Shown here: positions 7,598 through 13,994 of the stretch, in pieces
How the letters are laid out: the number at the start of each line of letters is the position of its first letter
Numbering within the stretch: the stretch's first letter is position 1
Assembly: GCA_016287975.1 (NCBI GenBank)
Contig: JAEEXV010000282.1
Coordinates: 1 to 13,994, forward strand
Length of the DNA stretch: 13,994 nt
DNA from: Lentisphaeria bacterium
GTDB taxonomy: Bacteria > Verrucomicrobiota > Lentisphaeria > Oligosphaerales > Oligosphaeraceae
Direction: 5' to 3'
Notes under the pieces: model-generated
Seen by the model: only the letters and a program-made list of their open reading frames with translations
Databases searched by the model: none
What the model was told of the DNA's origin: nothing
Program-made: the position numbers and the translations under genes

Positions 7598-8302
7598 CTA
7601 CTGCCCGATGCGGCAGCTGTAGAGGAGGTTCAGCGCCTTCTGGCCAAATGCAATGTGCTCAATCTCCGTCCAGAGGGTGACCGTCGGCTTCTCGCTGGTC
7701 ACATGGCCGTCGCCCCACAGGATGTTCGCCTGGCCGCCGTGGCGGAAGTGGATGTCATAACTGCCATTCGTCTTCTTGAAGACGCGGTCATACTGCGCAT
7801 TCCCTTTCAAATCACCCCACTCGATGGCACCATGCGTGCAGGAATCGCCCCACAGCTCCGTCTGCGCAGGATGGTGGTGCTTCATGCGCTTGGTCCCCGC
7901 CGTGCCTGGGTTGTACTTGCCGAGTTCGCCGTAGGTCAGGTATTTCTGCCAGGCCGAGTGCGGTGTGCCAGGACGGTTGCTGCTGGGATATCCCGCAGGG
8001 CAGGTCAGCTCGCTGTTGTAACTCTTGATGATGCCCGCCTCCAGCAGTTCCTCCGCCCAGGTCCGCTTGGGGCTGGTCGTCGCATCGCCTGGCGCCGACC
8101 AGTTGCACTGCGGGATGTCGTCCCGCCAGTCGCCTGCGTACATCTCGACATACGTCCCCACCTGCTTCAGATTGCTCGTGCAGCTCACCGTCTTCGCCTT
8201 CTCGCGCGCCTTCGACAACGCAGGCAGCAGCATCGACGCCAAAATCGCGATGATCGCAATGACCACCAACAACTCAATCAGGGTAAAAGCATTCTTTTTC
8301 AT
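7598..8302 (-). CDS. H-X9-DG type II pseudopilin (prepilin-like protein)
   Basis: This 234-residue protein is a type IV pilin/type II secretion-like pseudopilin. A short basic leader MKKNA precedes [12 protein letters not shown]; prepilin peptidase should cut before F6 and methylate it. The Ala at -1 replaces the usual Gly. Glu at mature position 5 is kept. The hydrophobic helix spans about 6-30, followed by the common pattern [11 protein letters not shown] and then NLKQ. Near the C-terminus H188, nine residues, then D198-G199 give the H-X9-DG motif of PVC-group pilin-like proteins. The protein likely sits in the inner membrane with a periplasmic head, or in a pseudopilus. ATG at 8302 is chosen over an in-frame GTG at 8311; neither has a clear Shine-Dalgarno. 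It lies between the GH2 and lipoprotein genes, suggesting a role in glycan use or protein export, which is unproven. Confidence 0.9.
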   Translation of the reverse strand: MKKNAFTLIELLVVIAIIAILASMLLPALSKAREKAKTVSCTSNLKQVGTYVEMYAGDWRDDIPQCNWSAPGDATTSPKRTWAEELLEAGIIKSYNSELTCPAGYPSSNRPGTPHSAWQKYLTYGELGKYNPGTAGTKRMKHHHPAQTELWGDSCTHGAIEWGDLKGNAQYDRVFKKTNGSYDIHFRHGGQANILWGDGHVTSEKPTVTLWTEIEHIAFGQKALNLLYSCRIGQ

Positions 8303-8314
8303 GGCATTCACTGG

Positions 8315-8342
8315 GTTTCAGGTTCTTGGTTCAGGGTTCAGG
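8315..8342. repeat. Four 7-nt tandem repeats, GTTCAGG type
   Basis: GTTTCAG (8315-8321), GTTCTTG (8322-8328) and GTTCAGG twice (8329-8335, 8336-8342) form an imperfect heptamer array. It takes up half of the 56-nt spacer between the GH2 stop codon and the pseudopilin start. On the transcribed strand it occupies the leader just before the pseudopilin start, where no ribosome binding site is visible. Confidence 0.6.
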
Positions 8343-8358
8343 TAAAAAAAGTTGCTAT

Positions 8359-10923
8359 TTATGTCCGCAGTTCGCGGGGAGGCAGGGGCGCGCCCGCGAG
8401 AACAAAGTCGTCGTGTCCCTTGCCCGTCGTCAGATCCAGGCTCGCGCGCGCATTCCACCCTCGCAGCACGACGCCCTCCGCCTTCCGCCCCTCCGACAAA
8501 TCCGCGACGACGAGGCGCTTCTCGCCTGGCAGCAGCGTGAGGTAGTTGTCGCGCCAGTACTGCGCCTCGTGCGGCAGCCCGACGGCGGAGACGCGCACCA
8601 TCATCGCCGCGATGCCGCTACGGTTCACGAGCGTCACGCGCAGTTCCGTGCCCTTCTGCACCGCCGTCACCCGCAAATCCGCGGGAGGCAGACGGAAGGC
8701 CTGCGCGAAATCAGGCGCGCCGTAGATGCGGGTATGGCGCCACACCTCGTTTCTCCCCTGGTGGATGGAGAGGTTCGCGAGCACCATCCCGCCTGGCAGA
8801 TCCTTCGGGAGGCGGCACTCCAGCGTTTCCGCCAGCACCGCCGCTCCTGCCGCGAAGTCGCCTGCCTTCCGCCAGGCGAGCAGTTCGCGCCCCTCCAGGT
8901 CGGTCACGTTGCAGCGGACTTCGCCCTTCTGCAGAGCGGTGTCGAAGGCGCGGTAGAGTTTTGCCTGGAAGCGCCCGTCGCGGATCATCCACGACTCGTC
9001 CTCCAGGAAGAGGATGCGGGGTGCGTTGCTGCGCGCCACCAGGTAGAAGGCCATCTTCGGCAGCGTGTAGTAGTCCACGATGCTGAATGCGTTGGTCGGC
9101 CACGATTCGTTGTACTGCCACAGGAAACACCCCGAGTTCTCGGGGAAGCGCGTGCGGTAGTGCCCCATGACATACGACAACTGCCCGCCCTGCGTCGCCA
9201 TCGACGCCTGCGACTGCTCCCAGCGGTCCGACGACGGCGCGAAGTTCTCCTGGATCGGCTTCCACGACCGCCGCGCGTCATTGAAGGAAAAATGGTATTT
9301 CCAGTGCTGGCCGCCTGGCCATGGATCCCCTGCGGGGATGAAGCGGTCGATGGATTCCGCCTCCGCAAAGCCTTCGCACCCCAGTTCCGACGCCAGCCGC
9401 CGAAAATGCGCGTTCCAGTACGAATGCTCCATGAAGTTCCACGTGCCATGGTCGCGCTCGCCTGGACGCGACAGATCGGGCGAGGAAAGGTGGTACGGAT
9501 ACTCCGGCGCCAGCGCCGACACCAGTTCGCCATATTGGCGGTAGATCGGGCAGTCAGGCGATTCGTTGTAGTAGAACACCTCGTTGCCGCCGCAGTAGAG
9601 CGCCATCGACGCATGGTTCCGCGTGCGCCGAATCGCCGCCTCCGCCTCGCGGCGGTATTTCGCCAGCGACACCGCGTCATGCGGATACATGCTGCACGCA
9701 TGCGGGAACTCCTGCCACACCAGCATGCCGTATTTGTCGCAGGCACGATAGAACTCCTCCTTTTCGAGGATGCCGCCGCCCCAGACTCGGAAGAGGTTGA
9801 AGCCGCCCGACGCCGCGAGGCGCACCAGCCGTTCGTAGCCAGCCGCGTCGGGAGCCGACAGCCGCTGATCCGCAGGAACCCAGTTCAGCCCCCGCGCGAA
9901 AATCCGCTTGCCGTTGTACTCGAAGGTCAGCGGATACGAACTCTCGCAACTGCCAGGATTGCGCACCATCGACAGATCGCGGAAGGCCACCTGCTCCTCC
10001 CACTCGTCTCCTGGCACCCCCACCTCCAGACGGTACAGCGGCTGCGCGCCATAGCCGTTCGGATACCAGAACTCCGCGTCCGCGGCCTCGAACTCCACCG
10101 CGCCAGACGCCAACTCCCCTGGAGTTGCCGAGACCGACAGCGTCCGCCACACCGTCTTCCCCTTCCCCGACAACGGCGACAACGACACCGACACCGGAAC
10201 CCGCCCCGCCTCCAGGCACCCTATCTCCAAAGAAACCGACACCCGCCTGCCTTGCGTGCGGAAATGCACGCCGTGGATGCGCGCGTTCGCGACCCCGTGC
10301 AACTCCACATGGTCGAAGATGCCCGTCGGCACCATCTGGCGCGCCCAGTCCCACCCGAAGACCATCTGGCACATCCGATAGTGCGCGAACTCCGCTGGCG
10401 CCGTATGGCAATGGTTCTGCGCGGCCTTCGGCGCCGCATCGAATAACAGCACCAGCACATTCTTCCCGCCGTCGCGCTTCACATGGTCCGAGACGTCGAT
10501 CGTCCACGGGTCGAACATCCCCGTGTGCCGCCCCAAATACCCTTCGTTCAAAAAGCCGCACACCGAATACCCGATGCTCCGAAAGGTTAGGTCAATGTGC
10601 GCCAGACCCGCAAACGCCTTCGGCAGCGTGAACTCCTTCCGAAACGCCCACCCCTTCCGCTCCGACCACTCGCAGCGCTCCAGGTTCATCCCGTAATACG
10701 GATCCCCGATCTCGCCATTCTCCTCCAGAACGCTCCGATCACACCCAGGAACCGTCGCATGGTAGCACCCCGCAGGCGCACCCGACAACGCCGCAAATCC
10801 ACCGCTCCGCGCATCGTCCAGCAACATGTCACGCAACGTGAACGGACGCTGCGTCAGCGCATGCGCCTCTGGCGAAAGGTAGTCCTTCGCCACCCAATCC
10901 GATCCATCCAGCAAAATCCGCAT
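8359..10923 (-). CDS. GH2 beta-mannosidase-like glycoside hydrolase
   Basis: This 854-residue retaining exo-glycosidase is most like family GH2 beta-mannosidases. It has an N-terminal sugar-binding sandwich (about 1-205, with GWDW at 190-193), an immunoglobulin-like domain (about 210-320), a TIM barrel (about 330-640) and C-terminal beta domains. Barrel landmarks are GLNWVPADQ, RVWGGGILE, HACSMYP, and CGGNEV with predicted acid/base E448. SELG carries predicted nucleophile E513, and LWQYNESWP follows. The 65-residue gap between the two Glu is short for a beta-mannosidase and nearer to exo-beta-glucosaminidases of the same family, so specificity is open. There is no signal peptide, which points to cytoplasmic action on imported oligosaccharides. 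The ATG at 10923 fits the family N-terminus, but the nearest GAGGG is about 12 nt away and weak. It is the first gene of the cluster, behind a promoter with a LacI-type operator. Confidence 0.9.
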   Translation of the reverse strand: MRILLDGSDWVAKDYLSPEAHALTQRPFTLRDMLLDDARSGGFAALSGAPAGCYHATVPGCDRSVLEENGEIGDPYYGMNLERCEWSERKGWAFRKEFTLPKAFAGLAHIDLTFRSIGYSVCGFLNEGYLGRHTGMFDPWTIDVSDHVKRDGGKNVLVLLFDAAPKAAQNHCHTAPAEFAHYRMCQMVFGWDWARQMVPTGIFDHVELHGVANARIHGVHFRTQGRRVSVSLEIGCLEAGRVPVSVSLSPLSGKGKTVWRTLSVSATPGELASGAVEFEAADAEFWYPNGYGAQPLYRLEVGVPGDEWEEQVAFRDLSMVRNPGSCESSYPLTFEYNGKRIFARGLNWVPADQRLSAPDAAGYERLVRLAASGGFNLFRVWGGGILEKEEFYRACDKYGMLVWQEFPHACSMYPHDAVSLAKYRREAEAAIRRTRNHASMALYCGGNEVFYYNESPDCPIYRQYGELVSALAPEYPYHLSSPDLSRPGERDHGTWNFMEHSYWNAHFRRLASELGCEGFAEAESIDRFIPAGDPWPGGQHWKYHFSFNDARRSWKPIQENFAPSSDRWEQSQASMATQGGQLSYVMGHYRTRFPENSGCFLWQYNESWPTNAFSIVDYYTLPKMAFYLVARSNAPRILFLEDESWMIRDGRFQAKLYRAFDTALQKGEVRCNVTDLEGRELLAWRKAGDFAAGAAVLAETLECRLPKDLPGGMVLANLSIHQGRNEVWRHTRIYGAPDFAQAFRLPPADLRVTAVQKGTELRVTLVNRSGIAAMMVRVSAVGLPHEAQYWRDNYLTLLPGEKRLVVADLSEGRKAEGVVLRGWNARASLDLTTGKGHDDFVLAGAPLPPRELRT

Positions 10924-10956
10924 CGCAAAAAAACACCCTCAATGCCCCCCTCTCAA

Positions 10957-10968
10957 TGAAACGTTTCA
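10957..10968. promoter_or_regulatory. LacI-family operator palindrome TGAAACGTTTCA
   Basis: This is a perfect 12-bp palindrome with the central CG step and TGAAACG half-site typical of LacI/GalR-family operators. It starts 15 nt downstream of the -10 box and ends 33 nt before the GH2 start codon, so a bound repressor would block initiation or early elongation. No regulator gene is in the window. The palindrome is seen directly; the family assignment follows known operator consensus; control of the downstream genes is inferred. Confidence 0.75.
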
Positions 10969-10983
10969 CTTCGGTCATGTATT

Positions 10984-11011
10984 ATTATAAGCCATTCCGT
11001 CGAAAAATCAA
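10984..11011 (-). promoter_or_regulatory. Sigma70-type promoter for the glycan cluster
   Basis: On the minus strand TTGATT (11006-11011) and a perfect TATAAT (10984-10989) are separated by 16 nt. The -10 matches the consensus at 6 of 6 positions and the -35 at 4 of 6. The AT-rich segment stands out from the GC-rich surroundings. Transcription would start about 7 nt downstream, just before the operator palindrome, giving a leader of about 50 nt for the GH2 gene. Confidence 0.7.
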
Positions 11012-11128
11012 CCCCAGACAGCCCAATTCCCCCATTTTTTCCCGCCTGCGGTGGAAGCCAGGCTCCATTATTCCCGCCTGTGCGCCCTCTCCGCTGTTTT
11101 CGCGCCGCCTGCACCATACACCATCCAT

Positions 11129-11210
11129 CGCGGTGCCGTGCCGCCGCATTCTTGCGGCGGAAGCCAAGCCCCGCGGTGCCGTGCCGCCGCATTCTTGCGG
11201 CGGAAGCCAA
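11129..11210. repeat. Two tandem 39-nt hairpin-bearing repeats (REP-like)
   Basis: A 39-nt sequence occurs identically at 11129-11167 and 11172-11210 with a 43-nt period. Each copy carries a perfect 8-bp stem, CCGCCGCA and TGCGGCGG, around a TTCT loop (11141-11160 and 11184-11203). A degenerate third copy without a good stem is at 11045-11063. The pair lies 26 nt past the stop codon of the redox gene and could end or stabilise that transcript, though no T-run follows. The arrangement resembles bacterial extragenic palindromic elements. Confidence 0.8.
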
Positions 11211-11236
11211 ACCCCGCCAGGCGAGCCCGTCGGCGA

Positions 11237-11563
11237 TTATCCGCGCTTGCCCGTCGCCTGCTCCAGCAGTTCCGCCGCGAGGGCGACGCACCGCGCGCAC
11301 GGGGTGTGCGCGGCGCCCTTGATTTCACGGCAGGTGAGCGCTCCCGCGCCCGCCTCGAACTGGCGTCTGATTTCGGTGTGCGCGTATGGCGGCGCCAGCC
11401 GCAGCGCGGCGTGGAGCGCCCCGCAGAGACCGCCTAGCGCGCGCCCGCCGCCGCAGGCCGCCAGTTCCTGCACGAGTTCCTCATGTCCCGCCCCCGCCGC
11501 CACCGACTGCGCGCAATTGAACGGATGCCCTGGCGCGGTGAAGAGTTCCTCCGCTTTCGTCAT
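11237..11563 (-). CDS. Small C_GCAxxG_C_C-family redox-active protein
   Basis: This 108-residue cysteine-rich protein resembles the C_GCAxxG_C_C family of putative redox proteins. The sequence shows FNCAQSV (C17), a glycine-rich segment with C37 leading into GLCGALHAAL (C47), then LTCREIKG (C78) and TPCARC (C89 and C92, a CxxC). The family is predicted to bind metal or an iron-sulfur centre, or to do thiol chemistry; its reaction is not established. The CGALHA segment deviates a little from the usual GCAxxG spacing. There is no signal peptide, so it is likely cytosolic. The ATG at 11563 is chosen because TGGAGGA lies 7 nt upstream; a longer in-frame extension to 11908 only overlaps the TatD gene in another frame. 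It lies 16 nt after TatD and is probably co-transcribed and translationally linked. Confidence 0.8.
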   Translation of the reverse strand: MTKAEELFTAPGHPFNCAQSVAAGAGHEELVQELAACGGGRALGGLCGALHAALRLAPPYAHTEIRRQFEAGAGALTCREIKGAAHTPCARCVALAAELLEQATGKRG

Positions 11564-11570
11564 TTGACAA

Positions 11571-11577
11571 TCCTCCA
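11571..11577 (-). promoter_or_regulatory. Ribosome binding site that fixes the redox-protein start
   Basis: TGGAGGA on the minus strand lies 7 nt before the ATG at 11563, in the 16-nt gap after the TatD stop codon. It is the strongest Shine-Dalgarno in the window and excludes the longer upstream extension of the frame. Confidence 0.7.
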
Positions 11578-11579
11578 TT

Positions 11580-12362
11580 TCAAGGCAATTGTGGTTCCAG
11601 CCCGTAGAATCGGACGGCGTTGGCGGTGGTGAGTTCCCCGATCGCCTCCGCCGTGGTGCCGCGTTCCTCGGCAATGCGCGCGGCGATGAGCGGGATGTAT
11701 TTCGAGGAGTTTGGCTTGCCGCGATACGGCGTCGGCGCCAGGTAGGGCGCGTCGGTCTCAAGCAGCAGCCGTTCGTCGGGGACCAGGCGCAGCGTCTCGC
11801 GGATGTTGTCGGCCTTCTTGAAGGTGACCATGCCATTGTACGAGAAGACGGTATTGAGTTTGAGCCAGGCGTCGAGTTCGCGCGGCCCGTCCGCGAAGCA
11901 ATGCACATGCACTGGATGCCCCGCAGGAAGCAGCCGCACGATCAGCGCGTGGCAGCGCTCGAATGCCTCGCGGCAATGGAGCATCAACGGCTTGCCGCAC
12001 TCGGCGGCGAGACGCAGCGACGCCTCGAAGAGCGCCTCCTGCTCGGCCGCGCTGCTGCCCTCCCAGTGGGCGTCCAGCCCCACCTCCCCGACCGCGACCG
12101 CCCGCGGATGCCGCGCCCACTCCCGCAGCCGCGCAAAGTTCTCCGGCGTGCCATCCGCGCTGTTCTCGGGATGGAAGCCGACCGTCGCATAGAGCCCTGG
12201 ATGCGTTTCGGCCAGGCGCAGATAGCGCGGGCAGTCCTCCGCCCCCGTGCCCGCCAGAATCAGGCGGGTGACGCCCGCCTCGGCGGCCTCGCGGAAAATC
12301 TGCTCCGCTTCTTCGTCCAGACACTCGTCTGGCAGATGGGTATGGGTGTCGATATAGGACAT
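11580..12362 (-). CDS. TatD-family metal-dependent hydrolase
   Basis: This 260-residue protein is a full-length TatD/YcfH-type amidohydrolase-fold enzyme, a family with metal-dependent DNase activity implicated in DNA repair and quality control. The metal ligands are all present in order: DTHTH (H7, H9), GEVGLD (E93), LHCREAF (H129), VHCFADG (H154) and LETDAPYLAP (D204). TPYRGKPN follows in the usual place. No signal peptide is seen, so it is cytosolic. The ATG at 12362 gives the exact family N-terminus, MSYIDTHTHL. The frame continues upstream to 12431, but that part is translated repeat DNA (YPFYPLDPLNPF). No Shine-Dalgarno is visible. It follows MetH by 115 nt and precedes the redox gene by 16 nt. 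The true cellular substrate is not known from sequence. Confidence 0.92.
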   Translation of the reverse strand: MSYIDTHTHLPDECLDEEAEQIFREAAEAGVTRLILAGTGAEDCPRYLRLAETHPGLYATVGFHPENSADGTPENFARLREWARHPRAVAVGEVGLDAHWEGSSAAEQEALFEASLRLAAECGKPLMLHCREAFERCHALIVRLLPAGHPVHVHCFADGPRELDAWLKLNTVFSYNGMVTFKKADNIRETLRLVPDERLLLETDAPYLAPTPYRGKPNSSKYIPLIAARIAEERGTTAEAIGELTTANAVRFYGLEPQLP

Positions 12363-12387
12363 GGTTAGGTGTGGGCGGGGCTTTTCA

Positions 12388-12475
12388 AAGGGATTCAAGG
12401 GATCCAAGGGATAAAAGGGATAGCGGGACAAAGCGGGGGAATCATCCCTTGAATCCCTTTTATCCCTTGCATCCC
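12388..12475. repeat. Facing 9-nt-period arrays forming a long inverted repeat
   Basis: The left half carries GGGAT units about every 9 nt (AAGGGATTC, AAGGGATCC, AAGGGATAA). The right half carries ATCCCTTGA, ATCCCTTTT, ATCCCTTGC and ATCCCT. They pair in two registers: a perfect 17-nt match of 12405-12421 with 12453-12469, and a 16-nt match of 12388-12403 with 12444-12459. It fills most of the 115-nt spacer between MetH and TatD. A transcript could fold into alternative long hairpins, which may end or attenuate transcription into tatD. Pairing is seen; function is inferred. Confidence 0.8.
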
Positions 12476-12477
12476 TG

Positions 12478-13994
12478 TCATGGCGTGTCCTTGCTGGCCT
12501 CCTGCGCGAGTTTCACGGTCGCGAGGGCGTCGGCGGCGTAGGCGGCGCCGATCTCCTGGGCGTAGTGTTCGTCGACGACGGCGCCGCCGATGATGAACTT
12601 GAGGCCGATAAGCCCGCGCTTCTTCGCCAGTTCGACGACGTGCTTCATCTGCCCCATCGTCGTCGTCATCAGCGCCGAGAGGCCGATGACGCGGCAGTCC
12701 TCGCGAACGGCGGCGTCGAGAATCTCCTCGGCGGGCACGTCCTTGCCCAGGTCGATGACCTGGAAGTTGTAGTTGCGCAGCATCAGCGCGACGATGTTCT
12801 TGCCGATGTCGTGGATGTCCCCCTTCACCGTCGCCAGAATGATCTTGCCCGCCGACGGCGCGTCGCCCCGCGCCTTCAGCAGGATCGGCTGGAGCACCTC
12901 CATCGCGCTGCGCATCGCGTCTGCGCTGCGCAGCAGTTGCGGCAGGAAGTACTCCTTGCGCTCGAAGCGGTCGCCGACCTCGGTGATCGCGGGGATCAGC
13001 ACCTCGTCCATCAGCGCGGAGGCCGCCACGCCCGACGCCAACGCCGCCTCCGCAAGTTTCCCGATGCCCGACGCATTGCCGGAAAGCACCGCCTGGCGCA
13101 CGGCCTCCCGCGGCGTCAGCGCGGCGGCCTCCGCAGGAGCGGCGGCGGCCTTCGTGCCCGCGTAGGACGCGAGATAGCGTTCCAGATGGGCGTCCGCGCC
13201 GCGCAGCGCGTCGCCCGCGCGCACCATGTCCATGATGTCGGGCAGGCAGGGATTCGCGATCGCGGCATTGAGGCCGTTGCCGATCGCCATGCCAAGGAAG
13301 GCACGGTTCGCCAATTCCCGTCGCGGCAGCCCGAAACTGACATTCGAGAGGCCGCAGACCGTGTTCCAGCCGCGCCGACGGCACTCCCTGATGGTCGAGA
13401 GCGTCACATTCGCGGCCTCAGGCTCCGCCGAAACCGTCATCACCAGCCCGTCGACGCAGCACTCCTCGGGCGTGTAGCCGTATTTCGACGCCGCCACGAG
13501 AATCTCCTCCGCCGCCGCCAGCCGCCCCTCCGCCGTCTTCGGGATGCCCGCCTCCGTCAGCGGCAGCACAATCAGCATCGCGCCGTATTTCGCCGCAATC
13601 GGCAGCACCTCCTCCAGCCGCGACTTCTCCGCCGAAATCGAGTTGAACAGCGCCCGCCCAGGATAGCGGCGGAGCGCCGCCTCCGCGACGGCGGGATTCG
13701 TCGTGTCAATGCACAACGGCGCCTCCGACTGCACCGCCAGGCGGTCCACGATCGTCTCCATCGTCGCCACCTCGTCGATGCCGCTCATCCCGACATTGAC
13801 GTCCAGCAGCGCCGCGCCGGCGGCGCACTCCTCCGCCGCGATCGCCTCGACCAGCGCGAAGTCCCCCGCGCGCAGCGCCGCCTGCAGCGCCTTCTTGCCA
13901 GTCGGGTTCAGGCGCTCGCCGATCAGCGCAAACGGCGCCTCCGGCGCGATCACGCGGTGCGCGCGCGGCGAGGCCACGACGCCCCGCACCTCCG
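12478..13994 (-). CDS. metH: Cobalamin-dependent methionine synthase, C-terminal part (cut by window edge)
   Basis: The frame is open to the window edge, so the true start lies beyond 13994; the GTG at 13989 is probably internal. The visible 504 residues show, numbered from that GTG, a pterin-binding (methyltetrahydrofolate) barrel with LIGERLNPTGKK at about 22-33, LLDVNVG, and SNVSFGLPRRELANRAF at about 215-231. A B12 helical cap spans about 290-370, with EVGDRFERKEYFLPQLL. A Rossmann B12-binding domain follows at about 380-500, with GDIHDIGK (H393 as the cobalt ligand), GLSALMT and IIGGA. It ends right after the B12 domain, without the S-adenosylmethionine activation domain of E. coli MetH, as in short Thermotoga/Clostridium-type enzymes. 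These usually have an N-terminal homocysteine methyltransferase domain, which would be outside the window. Another corrinoid methyltransferase is possible. Confidence 0.87.
   Translation of the reverse strand, partial: EVRGVVASPRAHRVIAPEAPFALIGERLNPTGKKALQAALRAGDFALVEAIAAEECAAGAALLDVNVGMSGIDEVATMETIVDRLAVQSEAPLCIDTTNPAVAEAALRRYPGRALFNSISAEKSRLEEVLPIAAKYGAMLIVLPLTEAGIPKTAEGRLAAAEEILVAASKYGYTPEECCVDGLVMTVSAEPEAANVTLSTIRECRRRGWNTVCGLSNVSFGLPRRELANRAFLGMAIGNGLNAAIANPCLPDIMDMVRAGDALRGADAHLERYLASYAGTKAAAAPAEAAALTPREAVRQAVLSGNASGIGKLAEAALASGVAASALMDEVLIPAITEVGDRFERKEYFLPQLLRSADAMRSAMEVLQPILLKARGDAPSAGKIILATVKGDIHDIGKNIVALMLRNYNFQVIDLGKDVPAEEILDAAVREDCRVIGLSALMTTTMGQMKHVVELAKKRGLIGLKFIIGGAVVDEHYAQEIGAAYAADALATVKLAQEASKDTP

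Larger units (their letters stand above)
10924..11236. other. Intergenic control region between housekeeping run and glycan cluster
   Basis: This 313-nt stretch has no supportable gene. From left to right it holds the GH2 leader, the TGAAACGTTTCA palindrome, a sigma70-like promoter firing leftward, a degenerate repeat copy (CCTGCGGTGGAAGCCAGGC, 11045-11063), about 65 nt with no recognised signal, and two tandem hairpin repeats that follow the stop codon of the small redox gene. Short open frames across it consist of translated repeat and show no domain. Confidence 0.7.

Noticed and set aside
8340..8358. Intrinsic terminator at the seven-T run after the GH2 stop codon (minus strand)
   Set aside because: No stable GC-rich hairpin precedes the T-run, so read-through into the pseudopilin gene seems as likely.
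8326..10446. Long plus-strand open frame (706 codons) antisense to the GH2 gene
   Set aside because: It has the same Arg/His-rich composition and no recognisable motif, while the minus strand encodes a complete GH2 enzyme with catalytic residues in place.
12363..12431. 23-residue N-terminal extension of TatD
   Set aside because: It is encoded by the 9-nt repeat array; the family N-terminus begins at the ATG at 12362.
12453..12469. Classical intrinsic terminator at the metH-tatD spacer
   Set aside because: The stem is long, but its arms are internally repetitive and no T-run follows it on the minus strand, so it is reported as an inverted repeat only.
12388..12475. CRISPR array
   Set aside because: The repeated units are only 9 nt with no unique spacers of constant length, and no cas gene is present in the window. 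The same applies to the other repeat arrays.

Overview
All seven genes that can be supported lie on the minus strand of a GC-rich stretch. The long plus-strand open frames are antisense shadows. The best clue to the organism is a short pseudopilin with an N-terminal FTLIE cleavage motif and a C-terminal H-X9-DG motif. That combination is typical of the Planctomycetes-Verrucomicrobia-Lentisphaerae (PVC) superphylum. Glycoside hydrolases around it and spacers full of short tandem repeats suggest a Lentisphaerota/Victivallales-like or other verrucomicrobial glycan degrader. This is inference from gene content, not a phylogeny.

The right part (13994 to 11237, read along the minus strand) is a housekeeping-type run. 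It holds the 3' part of a cobalamin-dependent methionine synthase (MetH, entering from beyond the window edge), a TatD-family metal hydrolase, and a small cysteine-rich C_GCAxxG_C_C redox protein. The hydrolase and redox genes are 16 nt apart and probably co-transcribed. The MetH-TatD spacer holds two facing arrays of 9-nt-period repeats that form a long inverted repeat.

A 313-nt intergenic region (10924-11236) separates this run from a carbohydrate locus. It holds two tandem hairpin-bearing repeat copies, a promoter with a perfect TATAAT -10 box, and a perfect 12-bp palindrome TGAAACGTTTCA, the classic LacI-family operator form, just downstream of the predicted transcription start.

The left part (10923 to 78) is a glycan-utilisation cluster in transcription order: a cytoplasmic GH2 beta-mannosidase-like enzyme, the H-X9-DG pseudopilin, a 1638-residue predicted lipoprotein, and a GH78 alpha-L-rhamnosidase-like enzyme. 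The lipoprotein has a jelly-roll-like N-terminus, an F5/8C-like module, an unassigned melibiase-like barrel and a terminal CBM9-like module. No SusC/SusD pair is present. A plausible model is surface binding and attack on a mannose/rhamnose-containing glycan by the lipoprotein, with the pseudopilin at the envelope and the GH2 and GH78 enzymes finishing oligosaccharides in the cell, all controlled by a LacI-type repressor encoded elsewhere.

Nearly every spacer carries short tandem repeats of 7, 9, 12 or 42-43 nt. They are the main structure not explained by the genes, and some create false N-terminal extensions of the reading frames next to them.
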